In this document: in pieces, positions 17,377-25,198 of the stretch
How positions within the stretch are numbered: position 1 is the first letter of the stretch
How the letters are laid out: each line of letters opens with the position of its first letter
Assembly (NCBI GenBank): GCA_937980205.1
Contig: CALJKW010000079.1
Location: 261,764-325,763 of the forward strand
Reading direction: 5' to 3'
DNA length: 64,000 bases
DNA from: an uncultured Myxococcales bacterium
Lineage (GTDB): Bacteria > Myxococcota > Myxococcia > Myxococcales > Myxococcaceae
The notes under the pieces: generated by a model
Seen by the model: the letters and a program-made list of their open reading frames with translations, nothing else
Database searches by the model: none
Told to the model about the DNA's origin: nothing
Translations under genes and position numbers: made by a program

Positions 17377-18060
17377 TCACTCCTTCGCCAGCACGTAGCC
17401 GACGCCGCGCACCGTCTTGATCAGCTTCGGCGGATCATCGCCGAGCTTCGCGCGCAGGTGGCTGATGTGGACGTCGACGGTGCGCTCGCCGACGACGACG
17501 TCGCTGCGCCCCGCTTCTTTCAGCAGCGCGTCACGGGGAATGACGCGCCCCGGTCGCCTCAGCAGCGCCACGAGGATGTCGAACTCGAGGCCGGTGAGCT
17601 CCACCGCTTTGCCGGCGACCGTCGCGACCCGCGAGCTCACGTCGACGGCGATGTTGCCCACCGACAGCTGCTGCGCCACGACGTCGGGGCGCGAGCGCCG
17701 CAGCACCGCCTTCAGGCGCGCGAGCAGCTCGCGCGGTGAGAACGGCTTGGCCACGTAGTCGTCGGCGCCCAGCTCGAGCCCGACCACGCGGTCGGTCTCG
17801 TCGCCGCGCGCGGTGAGCATGATGACGGGCACGTTCGACTTCGCGCGGACCCGCTTCACCACCTCGAGCCCGTCCATGCCCGGCATCATCACGTCGAGCA
17901 GCACCGCGTCGAAGGCGCCCTGCTCGAGCGCCGCCAGCCCGCGCGGCCCATCGGCGGCGTGGCTCAAGGACACTCCGTTCTGTTCGAGGTAGCTCGAGAG
18001 CAGCTCGGGGAGCCTTGCGTCGTCGTCGATGAGCAGCACGCGGGAGGCCAAGTCGCTCAC
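17377..18060 (-). CDS. OmpR/CpxR-family response regulator
   Basis: 227 residues. The receiver domain has DDD (12-14), phospho-acceptor Asp56 (VLLDVMMP) and KPFSPREL. The winged helix has LTGLEFDILVALLRRPGRVIPRDALL, ERTVDVHISHLRAKLGDD and a C-terminal VRGVGYVLA. All residues needed for phospho-regulated DNA binding are present. It lies four bases from the Pro-rich gene upstream and four from its kinase downstream, so this is one operon. Confidence 0.95.
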   Translation of the reverse strand: MSDLASRVLLIDDDARLPELLSSYLEQNGVSLSHAADGPRGLAALEQGAFDAVLLDVMMPGMDGLEVVKRVRAKSNVPVIMLTARGDETDRVVGLELGADDYVAKPFSPRELLARLKAVLRRSRPDVVAQQLSVGNIAVDVSSRVATVAGKAVELTGLEFDILVALLRRPGRVIPRDALLKEAGRSDVVVGERTVDVHISHLRAKLGDDPPKLIKTVRGVGYVLAKE

Positions 18061-18064
18061 GACT

Positions 18065-18400
18065 CTACTCTTGCGCGGTGGGCTTCGCCGCAGGCTTCTC
18101 CGGCGACGGCGGTTGGACGATCACCGTCGGCGCCTGGGCGGCAGGAACCGCCTGCGGCTGCACGATGATGATCTGCGGCACGAGCTGCTGCTGCGGAGCC
18201 GGAGCAGGCGCCGGCGCGGGGGCCGGTGCCGGCGCCGTCACCACCGGCGCGACGGGAGCCGGCCGGTCCCAGCGCTGCGACCAGCGGCTGTCGCAGCCGC
18301 CCTCATACCCGTGGTGCCAGCGGTGGCGGGCCCCCGCGATGGCCGAGCCGTAGCCGGCGATGACTCCCAGACCCAACAGAACGATCAGTGGCTTTCTCAT
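18065..18400 (-). CDS. Small Pro/Ala-rich secreted protein
   Basis: 111 residues. The N-terminus is a hydrophobic signal or anchor (PLIVLLGLGVIAGYGSAIAGA). Then comes a short His/Trp/Arg segment (RHRWHHGYEGGCDSRWSQRW) and a long Pro-Ala repeat with Gln. It is of low complexity, with no catalytic motif. Operon position between the Spy-like protein and the regulator suggests an envelope role; the His cluster could bind metal, which is speculation. Confidence 0.65.
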   Translation of the reverse strand: MRKPLIVLLGLGVIAGYGSAIAGARHRWHHGYEGGCDSRWSQRWDRPAPVAPVVTAPAPAPAPAPAPAPQQQLVPQIIIVQPQAVPAAQAPTVIVQPPSPEKPAAKPTAQE

Positions 18401-18412
18401 GGCGGCGTCCTT

Positions 18413-18919
18413 TCAGAGGTTCACGGCGTGGCGGTGGTGACCGAAGTGGCGACCGTGATGGCCGCCGTAGCCGCAGCCGCCGCCGCCGAAGCCGCGCGGG
18501 CCGAACTCGAGCAGATCACCCGCGACGGCGCGCTGCTCGGGCGTGAGCGCCTCGTGGATCTTCTGCATCCCGGCGATCGCCACCTTCTTCAGCTCTTCGA
18601 ACGCGCTCTGCTGCTTCTCGAACTGCTCGCGCACCGACTCGGTGTCGAAGTGCTCACCGCGAACCGAGCGCGCGAACGTCTGACGGGCGCGGAAGAGCTC
18701 CTCGCGGATCGCGCGGGCCTTCTCCTGCAGCTCGTCGAAGGTCTCGGTGATCACCTTCTCCTGGCCAGGAGTGGTGTCGAGCCTCTGGAAGAGGCGGCGC
18801 AGCATCCAGCGGCGGCCGGCGTCTTGGCCCCAGCCGCCACCGTAGCCCCACCGCCGACCGCCCCTGACCACCTTCACGAGCGCGATCAGGCACACCGTAC
18901 CGAAAATGAATCCGAACAT
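18413..18919 (-). CDS. Spy/CpxP-like periplasmic heavy-metal sensor protein
   Basis: 168 residues. An N-terminal hydrophobic segment (residues 1-18) anchors or exports it. The central region is long amphipathic helices with LFQRLDTTPGQEKVI and EALTPEQRAV, matching the two LTxxQ-type elements of the Spy/CpxP/CnrX family. The C-terminus is Gly/His-rich (CGYGGHHGRHFGHHRH), suited to binding metal ions. It is probably the inhibitory or sensory partner of the kinase at 16077. AGGAGAGC precedes the ATG; this is the first gene of the operon, and two GTGAAG repeats lie upstream. Confidence 0.78.
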   Translation of the reverse strand: MFGFIFGTVCLIALVKVVRGGRRWGYGGGWGQDAGRRWMLRRLFQRLDTTPGQEKVITETFDELQEKARAIREELFRARQTFARSVRGEHFDTESVREQFEKQQSAFEELKKVAIAGMQKIHEALTPEQRAVAGDLLEFGPRGFGGGGCGYGGHHGRHFGHHRHAVNL

Positions 18920-18994
18920 GGTTCTCAGCTCTCCTCTTCTGCGTTGGCGAAAGGCCGTCATGGCCGCCGCGTCTACGAAGGGAGAGTAGGAACC

Positions 18995-19027
18995 GCGTGT
19001 GAAGCGCTCTGAGGGGCCCGCGTGAAG
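18995..19027 (-). promoter_or_regulatory. Candidate operator: direct repeats upstream of the Cpx-like operon
   Basis: GTGAAG occurs at 18999-19004 and 19022-19027, each preceded by GCGT-like bases, with 23 bp between starts (about two helical turns), 80-105 bp before the Spy-like gene start. OmpR-family regulators bind such direct repeats, so autoregulation is plausible but unproven. Confidence 0.25.
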
Positions 19028-19032
19028 AAGCG

Positions 19033-19494
19033 TTAAGTCGCTTCGTGGCTCACGGCGCCGACGAACTTCGCCTCGCCGAGCAGCTCGAGGGTGCGACGAC
19101 CGGTGTCGATGTCGGCCTGCTTGAGCTCGACGGTGAGCAGCGCGGCGTCGGCCGCGAGCGCGACGGGGATGCCCGCCGGGTTCGAGATGACGCTGTCGAG
19201 CACGACGATGGCGAGGCCACCCTGCGCGACGTGGCTGGTCATCTCGATGATGAGACGCGACGCGCCGGCGAGATCGGTGCCCGAGGCGTCGATGAGCTTG
19301 ATGCTGCTGTCCTTCTGAAGAGCCGCGACCCGCGCGAGCGCCTTGGCGATCGGCTCGGCCGAGCCACCCGGGTGCGACGGGAGCACGGCGAGCGAGCTCC
19401 ACTCTTTCTTCAGGGTGGCGAACCAGAGCCGCTGCACGTCGGTCGACGGCAGATCGGCGGTGATGGGCATCGAAGCTGCTGCTGCTGAATTCAT
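19033..19494 (-). CDS. Degenerate BY-kinase/Wzc-cytoplasmic-domain-like protein lacking a Walker A
   Basis: 153 residues. The strand-loop-helix LAVLPSHPGGSAEPIAKALARV sits where a BY-kinase has its P-loop, but GK[ST] is replaced by GGS. KLIDASG and GLAIVVLDSV follow as the counterparts of the Walker A' and B strands, and the C-terminal LAADAALLTVELKQADIDT matches the end of the ATPase fold. No Tyr-rich tail is present. I infer a non-catalytic structural or adaptor relative of polysaccharide tyrosine autokinases. It overlaps the response regulator by four bases (ATGA) and closes the export operon. Confidence 0.65.
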   Translation of the reverse strand: MNSAAAASMPITADLPSTDVQRLWFATLKKEWSSLAVLPSHPGGSAEPIAKALARVAALQKDSSIKLIDASGTDLAGASRLIIEMTSHVAQGGLAIVVLDSVISNPAGIPVALAADAALLTVELKQADIDTGRRTLELLGEAKFVGAVSHEAT

Positions 19495-19859
19495 GAACCC
19501 TCCGTAACGGCCCTCACTGCACGGGTGAACTCCGCGCGAGTGAAGGGTTTAATCAGGTATAAACGCGCGCCCAGCTCTTCTGCATGGGCGCGGTCTTCCG
19601 GTAACGACCGCGCGGACATCATGAGCACGGGCGTCGAGCTCATCTCCTCTTTGCGGATGAACTCGAGCACGTCGTAGCCGGACGACTCGGGGAGCATCAG
19701 GTCGAGGACGACGAGGTCGAACTTCTGCTCGCGCAGTGCGGCCATGGCCTTGCGGCCGTCGCTGGCTTCGCTGACCTGGTACTTGATGAGCTCCAGGTAG
19801 CCGCGGACCATCTTGCGCAGCGGTGGATCGTCTTCGACGACCAGCGCGAGCTTGTTCAA
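19491..19859 (-). CDS. Single-domain (CheY-like) response regulator
   Basis: 122 residues, receiver only. It has EDD near the N-terminus, a phospho-acceptor Asp in VVLDLMLPES (about residue 53), a conserved Ser in MMSAR, and KPFTRAEF with the conserved Lys. No output domain exists, so it must act by protein contact. It overlaps by four bases the barrel gene before it and the BY-kinase-like gene after it, which puts it inside the polysaccharide export unit and suggests phospho-control of export or assembly. Confidence 0.9.
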   Translation of the reverse strand: MNKLALVVEDDPPLRKMVRGYLELIKYQVSEASDGRKAMAALREQKFDLVVLDLMLPESSGYDVLEFIRKEEMSSTPVLMMSARSLPEDRAHAEELGARLYLIKPFTRAEFTRAVRAVTEGS

Positions 19860-21178
19860 GTCTGGCCTTCCACGCGCAGGGTGAGTGCCAGGCCGACGAT
19901 CCAGTTGTGCACGACTCCGCCGTCAATCATGTACAGCGAGTCTAGGCCGTACGCCTCAAGACGCCAGTACCGCGGAGCCTGGTAGCCCGCGCGCGCGTCG
20001 ATCGCGAACGTGACGATGTCGGGAAGCCCGCCGTTGGCGGTCGACTGCACGCCGCGGACGGCGACCGGCGACAGCGACATCGCGGCGCTCGCACGCGTGC
20101 TGACGATCCACCGTTCTCGGAACGTGTACGCGAGCGTCGTGAAGAGCTCGCCGCGGTTGAACGCCGCGACGACGTAGCGGTCGATGAACGGCGCGACGCG
20201 GACGCCGGTGTCGAGGTTGACCACGTGCCGCGCGCTGCCGGTGCGGTGGCGGATCACGGCGTCTCCGCCGGGAGCGAACGTCGTGCCCTGCACCCGCGTC
20301 GGGGTCTGATCCACCGCTCCCTCGGGCGCGGGCTGCAGATATGACGAGTAGAACGCGCCGACGAGCAGGCCGAGCTCGAGCGCGGTCGACGCGATGATCT
20401 GCCGGCGCCACCGCTGCGCCGCGTTGGCGATCGTGAACATCGCCTGCTCGCCCGGGAAGTTCGAGTGCCGGCCGTCGACCTGGGTGATCAGCATGTCGAC
20501 CGGAGTGAGCTGGTAGTCGAGGCGCGCCTGCGTGCGGTACGACTGCTGCGTGGGCAGCACGAGCCGCGCGCCCTGATCGAGGCCGGAGCTGTAGTTGTAG
20601 CCGACCGAGGTATCGAGCTGCATGACCCGGTTCAGCGGCCACAGCACGCCGCCGTTGAAGTCGAGCGACGTCTGGTAGATCTGCCCGGTGGTGAAGCCGA
20701 CCGCGTTCACCCCGCCGGGGACGGTCGAGTCGCCTCCGGTCGGCGGTGGGGGAACCGCCGTGACGTCGCCCGTGCTGCGGCCGGCGGCCAGGTCGACGCG
20801 GCCGATGTACAGGTTCTCGAGCAGATACGGCGACGGGCGACCTTCGCGCGACCACCGCGCCTCGAACGACTGCGAGTGGTTCACCTCGGTGCGCCGGTAC
20901 CCGTACTGCTGGTCCCCGACCTGGTAGGACTCGTTCGAGTAGTACTCGCGCATGCGAATCGTCGGCGAGTAGCTGAGGGCGATGCGGCCGCCGAGGTTGT
21001 CCACCGCGCCGAAGAGCGACGGGGTGACCTCTGCGTCGCTCGCGGCGCCAGCGCCCTGCGCGGACGTCGAGTCGGCTCCGGTTGCGGTGCGCGCACGGGA
21101 CTCCACGCGCGCCGACGCCGTGCCGGTGAAGCGCGCGTCAGTGAGGACGAGCGCAGCTGCTGCAGCAAGGGCGATCAT
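19856..21178 (-). CDS. Outer-membrane beta-barrel protein of polysaccharide export locus
   Basis: 440 residues with a signal peptide (about 1-23). The mature part is a series of long amphipathic strands with turns rich in Asn/Gly (RIALSYSPTIRMREYY, LDTSVGYNYSSGLDQG, LFTTLAYTFRERWIVSTRAS, AYGLDSLYM), typical of a 14-18-stranded barrel. The neighbour upstream is a short OPX protein that lacks its own membrane pore domain. In Myxococcus xanthus such OPX proteins work with separate barrel partners (Wzp proteins), and I infer the same here. Three bases separate the genes, so they are coupled. Confidence 0.75.
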   Translation of the reverse strand: MIALAAAAALVLTDARFTGTASARVESRARTATGADSTSAQGAGAASDAEVTPSLFGAVDNLGGRIALSYSPTIRMREYYSNESYQVGDQQYGYRRTEVNHSQSFEARWSREGRPSPYLLENLYIGRVDLAAGRSTGDVTAVPPPPTGGDSTVPGGVNAVGFTTGQIYQTSLDFNGGVLWPLNRVMQLDTSVGYNYSSGLDQGARLVLPTQQSYRTQARLDYQLTPVDMLITQVDGRHSNFPGEQAMFTIANAAQRWRRQIIASTALELGLLVGAFYSSYLQPAPEGAVDQTPTRVQGTTFAPGGDAVIRHRTGSARHVVNLDTGVRVAPFIDRYVVAAFNRGELFTTLAYTFRERWIVSTRASAAMSLSPVAVRGVQSTANGGLPDIVTFAIDARAGYQAPRYWRLEAYGLDSLYMIDGGVVHNWIVGLALTLRVEGQT

Positions 21179-21181
21179 GGC

Positions 21182-21778
21182 TCACTCCACCAGGAGCACG
21201 TCGCCCTGACGCAGCTTGAAGGCCGCGCCCTTGCCCTGTGCTTCAGTCAGCTTGTCGTAGTCGAAGCGGATGCGCTCGGGCTTGCCGCCGTCCGCCGGAG
21301 TCCGCAGGACGAACAGCGACTTCGTCGCGAAGTTCGTGAACCCGCCCGCCGCGGCGATCGCCTGCAGCACGCCGGCGTTGGGATCGAGCGTATAGATGCC
21401 GGGCCGCGGCACCTCGCCGAGCACCGACACCGGCACCTGGCGAATCTCCTCGAGGGAGATGGTGACGACCGGGTTGTTGATGAAGTCCTTCAGCCGGGTC
21501 TGCAGCTGGGCGGACAGCACGACCGGCGTGAAGCCGGCGGCGGTCACGTCGTTGAGGAACGGCAACGAGATCTTCCCGTCGGCACGAACGCGGCTGCGCG
21601 CGGACATGCTCTCCTGTCCGAAGACGCGGACGTTGACGAGATCTCCCTGGCGGATGACGTATTCGCCGTCCGGCTGGGCTTCTTCCTTGTAGTCATCGAC
21701 CCAGGTGTAGCTGCTGGGATCGTGGCGACAAGCCCCTCCGAGTACGGCGAGCGCTGTAATCAATGCGGCTCGCTTCAT
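21182..21778 (-). CDS. Short OPX (Wza-like) polysaccharide export lipoprotein
   Basis: 198 residues from the ATG at 21778. The lipobox is LGGAC. The Poly_export domain is seen in YVIRQGDLVNVRVFGQE, VRADGKISLPFLNDV and an AQLQTRLKDFINNPVVTI helix-strand. One SLBB-type domain follows (VLGEVPRPGIYTLD, VLQAIAAAGGFTNFA), then FKLRQGDVLLVE at the end. The C-terminal amphipathic helix that forms the Wza outer-membrane pore is missing. It therefore probably makes the periplasmic part of a channel whose outer-membrane part is the barrel protein encoded next. Confidence 0.9.
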   Translation of the reverse strand: MKRAALITALAVLGGACRHDPSSYTWVDDYKEEAQPDGEYVIRQGDLVNVRVFGQESMSARSRVRADGKISLPFLNDVTAAGFTPVVLSAQLQTRLKDFINNPVVTISLEEIRQVPVSVLGEVPRPGIYTLDPNAGVLQAIAAAGGFTNFATKSLFVLRTPADGGKPERIRFDYDKLTEAQGKGAAFKLRQGDVLLVE

Positions 21779-21889
21779 GGCCTGTGGAACTAACAGGCGC
21801 GTTCGCGGCCTCACAACTCGAAGCGAGCGCGTTACCGAGGCGTTGCCTGCCGCTGACGACCCGCTGCCGTGCGTTACCGACACGTCGCC

Positions 21890-23299
21890 TCAGCTCGCGC
21901 CGCGGCCCGTCAACACGACGGGAACCGTCTTCAAGATGAGGTTGATGTCGTTCTTCAGCGACCAGTGATCGATGTACTGCATGTCGAGGTACATCCACTC
22001 CTCGAAGGAGATCTGGTTCCGCCCGCTGACCTGCCAGATGCAGGTGAGGCCGGGGCGCACCGAGAGGCGCCGGCGCTGCCAGGCCTCGTACTTCGCGACC
22101 TCGGGGGCGATCGGCGGGCGCGGGCCGACGACGCTCATGTCTCCGCGCAGCACGTTGATGAGCTGCGGGAGCTCGTCGATCGAGAACTTGCGGATGAAGC
22201 GACCGATGCGCGTCACGCGCGGGTCGTTCTTCATCTTGAAGACGACGCCGCCGCCCATCTCGTTCTGCTTCGCGAGCGCGGCCTTGAGCTCTTCCGCGTT
22301 CACGACCATCGAGCGGAACTTGAGCATGTTGAACGGCTTGCCGTGCAGGCCGACGCGCTGCTGCTTGAAGAGCACCGGGCCGCGGCTGGTGAGCTTGATG
22401 ATCGCCGCGACGACGGCGAACAGTGGCAACAGCACCCACAGCGCCGCAGCGCTGGCGACGATGTCGAACAGGCGCTTCAGCGCGAGCTGCGTGGGCTTCG
22501 CGTCGACGGAGACGTAGTGGATGTAGCCGTCTGCGACGGCCTGACCGGCGGCCGGGCGCGCGCGGTCGAGCCGGAAGCTGTACGCCGGCAGCGCGAACGG
22601 CATGCCGAATTTCTCGCAAACCTTGATGGCAGCCTGCATTGCTTCGGCATGCCGAAGATTGTTTCCGGCGATGTAGACCTCTTCGACCGGCAGCGTACGG
22701 AGGATGCCCTCGAGCTCGCCCGCCGTGCCGAGGAAGCTCGCCGCAAGATTGTCAGGGCGCGACTCATCGTCGAAGCGCAGGAAGCCCGCCACGCGGCGCT
22801 TGCCCCGCTTGATGATGTCCTCTGCGGTGATGCGGCCCATGGGGCCGGTGCCGATGATCAGGACGTCATCGAGCGGAGCCTCACGGCGGCCGAGCACGCG
22901 GAACACCGCCAGCCGCAGCAGCAGGGGTACTGGCATTAGCGTCACCAGGAACAGCGACAGGCGCGGCAGCGTCGCGTTCGGCGGCGACCAGATCTGAACG
23001 AGCGCGAGGATCGTGGTGACCGCGAGCACCAGGATGCTGGAGAGCGCGACGTCGTCCATCACCGTGCGCTCGGCCCACGGGTCGTAGTGGCGAAGCGCGG
23101 TTCCGGTGATCAGCCAGACGAAGGTGGCGGCGACTCCGAACCAGACGAGCTCAGGGCCCCGGGTGGCGAACGTCCCCGTCCAGAGGGTGGAGAGGACGAG
23201 CGCAGCCAGCAACCACGCCAGGTCGACGAAGAGGTTCAGCTTGGATGAGAGGCCGGGCGCGAGGCGGCCGAGCACGTTGTTCATGAAGGGGCGGGACAT
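21890..23299 (-). CDS. Undecaprenyl-phosphate sugar phosphotransferase (WcaJ/PssY family)
   Basis: 469 residues from the ATG at 23299 (a TTG at 23314 is possible). The N-terminal half has four to five transmembrane helices and a CoA-binding-like Rossmann region (DVLIIGTGPMG). The C-terminal half is the bacterial sugar transferase domain: KRLFDIV, GPVLFKQQRVGL, MLKFRSM, KFSIDELPQLINVLRGDMSVVGPRP and RPGLTCIWQVSGR. It loads the first sugar phosphate onto undecaprenyl phosphate to start repeat-unit synthesis. It heads the export operon, though 111 bp separate it from the OPX gene. Confidence 0.94.
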   Translation of the reverse strand: MSRPFMNNVLGRLAPGLSSKLNLFVDLAWLLAALVLSTLWTGTFATRGPELVWFGVAATFVWLITGTALRHYDPWAERTVMDDVALSSILVLAVTTILALVQIWSPPNATLPRLSLFLVTLMPVPLLLRLAVFRVLGRREAPLDDVLIIGTGPMGRITAEDIIKRGKRRVAGFLRFDDESRPDNLAASFLGTAGELEGILRTLPVEEVYIAGNNLRHAEAMQAAIKVCEKFGMPFALPAYSFRLDRARPAAGQAVADGYIHYVSVDAKPTQLALKRLFDIVASAAALWVLLPLFAVVAAIIKLTSRGPVLFKQQRVGLHGKPFNMLKFRSMVVNAEELKAALAKQNEMGGGVVFKMKNDPRVTRIGRFIRKFSIDELPQLINVLRGDMSVVGPRPPIAPEVAKYEAWQRRRLSVRPGLTCIWQVSGRNQISFEEWMYLDMQYIDHWSLKNDINLILKTVPVVLTGRGAS

Positions 23300-23361
23300 T
23301 ATCTGAAATGCCAACCCATGGTTTCTTCTCGAAACTTGGGTAGACAGGGAGGGTGCTACCG

Positions 23362-24129
23362 GTGAGGCGGCTGAGGGTCGGGGAGATTGCCATAGACGTC
23401 GTGGGCTTCGATGGGGCGGTGGAGGCGGTCATCGAGCTCGCCAGGGCCGGCGCGGGCGGTTACGTGGTGACCCCCAACATCGACCACGTGGTGCTGGCGG
23501 AGCAGAACGCCGAGTTTCGGGCAGCTTACGCGGGCGCCGCGCTGTCGACGGTCGACGGGATGCCGCTGGTCTGGGCGTCCCGGATGCTGGGCTGCCCCCT
23601 GCCCGAGAAGATCTCCGGCTCCGATCTCATCCTCCCCGTCATGGAGCGCGCCGGCCGCGAAGGCCTGCGCGTCTACCTGTGCGGCGCCGGCCCGGGGGTC
23701 GCCGAGAAGGCCGGCCAGGAGCTCGCCCGCCGGTACGGAGTGAACATCGTGGGCTGGGACTCGCCCATGTTCTCAGCGTCGCCGACGGAGGAAGAGGCGG
23801 CGCCGGTGCTCGAGAAGATCCGCGCGGCGAAGCCGCACCTGCTCTTGATGGCGATGGGGGCTCCGAAGCAGGAGATCTTCATGCACAAGTTCGAGAAGCA
23901 GTACGCGCCGGCGGTCGCGCTCGGCATCGGCGCATCGCTCGACTTCATCGCCGGCACCGTGAAGCGCGCGCCGAAGTGGATGGCGGACAACGGCCTCGAG
24001 TGGGCGTACCGGCTGTCGCGCGAGCCGAAGCGGCTGTGGCGGCGGTACCTGGTCAATGATCCGCAGTTCCTCTTCATCCTCGCGAAGACGATGGCGCGGC
24101 CGAAGGAAGAGCGGCTCGCGTGGCGCTGA
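23362..24129 (+). CDS. WecG/TagA/CpsF-family glycosyltransferase
   Basis: 255 residues from the GTG at 23362, which has AGGGAGG nine bases upstream. Another GTG at 23353 is too close to that site. Seen: YVVTPNIDHV, the catalytic-region STVDGMPLVWASRMLG, GSDLILPVMER, LYLCGAGPG-type strand, MGAPKQEIF, GIGASLDFIAGTVKRAPKW and the C-terminal EWAYRLSREPKRLWRRYL. The family transfers the second sugar onto the lipid-linked primer, which fits with the divergent initiating transferase 62 bp away. It probably associates with the membrane through its basic C-terminus. Confidence 0.93.
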   Translation: MRRLRVGEIAIDVVGFDGAVEAVIELARAGAGGYVVTPNIDHVVLAEQNAEFRAAYAGAALSTVDGMPLVWASRMLGCPLPEKISGSDLILPVMERAGREGLRVYLCGAGPGVAEKAGQELARRYGVNIVGWDSPMFSASPTEEEAAPVLEKIRAAKPHLLLMAMGAPKQEIFMHKFEKQYAPAVALGIGASLDFIAGTVKRAPKWMADNGLEWAYRLSREPKRLWRRYLVNDPQFLFILAKTMARPKEERLAWR

Positions 24130-24155
24130 GCTGAGGCGTTGCTACAAGCAGCGCA

Positions 24156-24695
24156 TTGCTCCCTGCTTCGACGACCGCTGAGCTGCTCGAGACGGCGTGG
24201 GCGCTGCCGGTGGCGCGGCTGTACTCGCCGCTGTTGTCGCAGAGCTTCCGCGCCATCTGCGGGCCGACGAGCGTGGCCAACGTGCTGCGCTCGATGAACG
24301 TGCAATGCGGGCGGAACCCGCTGCGCGGGTTCGGCGGGCGGCCGATGAGCCTCGACCAGATCGTCAGCGAGTCGGCCGAGGTGGTGCCGGCCGGCTGGAG
24401 CGTCCGCGCAGTGCGGCCTGCGACCGTCGATGCGTTTCGCGCGGAGCTGCCTGCGTTGAACGACGCGCGGCGGCGGTACGTCTGCAACTTCTCGCGCGCG
24501 CCGCTGTTCGGCCGCGGCGGCGGGCACCACTCTCCGCTCGGCGGCTGGCTCGAGGCCGAAGATCTCGTCTTCGTGCTCGACGTGAACGCGGGCTTCGGTC
24601 CGTGGCTCGTCCGCCCCGAGCGGCTGTTCGAGGCGATGAACACGTCTGCGGGTGGAGGCGTGATGCGTGGCCTCGCGCGGTACGAGTTGCAGTAG
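24156..24695 (+). CDS. Phytochelatin-synthase-like cysteine protease-fold protein
   Basis: About 179 residues from a TTG start (uncertain; no ATG is available in frame upstream). The papain-like catalytic triad of phytochelatin synthase is visible: Cys35 in AICGPTSVANVL, His124 in GGHHSPLGGW and Asp142 in LDVNAGFGPW. The 18-residue His-Asp spacing is that of plant PCS. LFEAMNT near the end is also a family mark. It has no C-terminal Cys-rich sensor region. Such bacterial PCS-like proteins mostly hydrolyse glutathione or its conjugates. It sits between the WecG-type gene and dtd, with short gaps (26 and 14 bp). Confidence 0.82.
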   Translation: MLPASTTAELLETAWALPVARLYSPLLSQSFRAICGPTSVANVLRSMNVQCGRNPLRGFGGRPMSLDQIVSESAEVVPAGWSVRAVRPATVDAFRAELPALNDARRRYVCNFSRAPLFGRGGGHHSPLGGWLEAEDLVFVLDVNAGFGPWLVRPERLFEAMNTSAGGGVMRGLARYELQ

Positions 24696-24709
24696 GGTCC
24701 TGAAGCCTC

Positions 24710-25180
24710 ATGCGCGCGGTGCTCCAGCGGGTGCTCTCGGCTTCGGTGACCGTCGACGGCCGCGTGACCGGAGAGATCGGCCCGGGGCTGCTCGTGCTGC
24801 TCGGCGTCGGCAAGGGCGACACCGACGCCGACCTCGAGTGGATGGCCGACAAGATCGCCGGCATGCGGATCTTCGAAGACGAGGCGGGGAAGATGAACCG
24901 CTCGCTGCTCGACACCTCGAAGGCGATGCTCTGCGTCTCGCAGTTCACGCTCTACGCCGACACGCGCAAGGGCCGCCGGCCGTCGTTCATCGACGCAGGC
25001 CCGCCCGAAGAGGCGAAGGTCATGTACGCGAAGTTCTGCGAGCGCTCGCGCGGCCTCGGGCTCACCGTCGCCGAGGGCATCTTCGCGGCGGACATGAAGG
25101 TCGCGCTCGTGAACGACGGGCCGGTGACGATCTGGCTCGACAGCGCGGCGAGGACCGCCTCGTCAGGAGACAGTCCGTAG
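24710..25180 (+). CDS. dtd: D-aminoacyl-tRNA deacylase
   Basis: 156 residues, slightly longer than the usual 145-150. It removes D-amino acids (and Gly from tRNA-Ala) from mischarged tRNAs in the cytoplasm. MRAVLQRVLSASVTVDG is the family N-terminus, SQFTLYADTRKGRRPSF contains the catalytic Ser-Gln-x-Thr motif, and NDGPVTIWLD contains the Gly-Pro proofreading motif. It converges on msrP with an 18-bp gap. Confidence 0.97.
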   Translation: MRAVLQRVLSASVTVDGRVTGEIGPGLLVLLGVGKGDTDADLEWMADKIAGMRIFEDEAGKMNRSLLDTSKAMLCVSQFTLYADTRKGRRPSFIDAGPPEEAKVMYAKFCERSRGLGLTVAEGIFAADMKVALVNDGPVTIWLDSAARTASSGDSP

Positions 25181-25198
25181 CGCCACCGCTCGAGCCCA

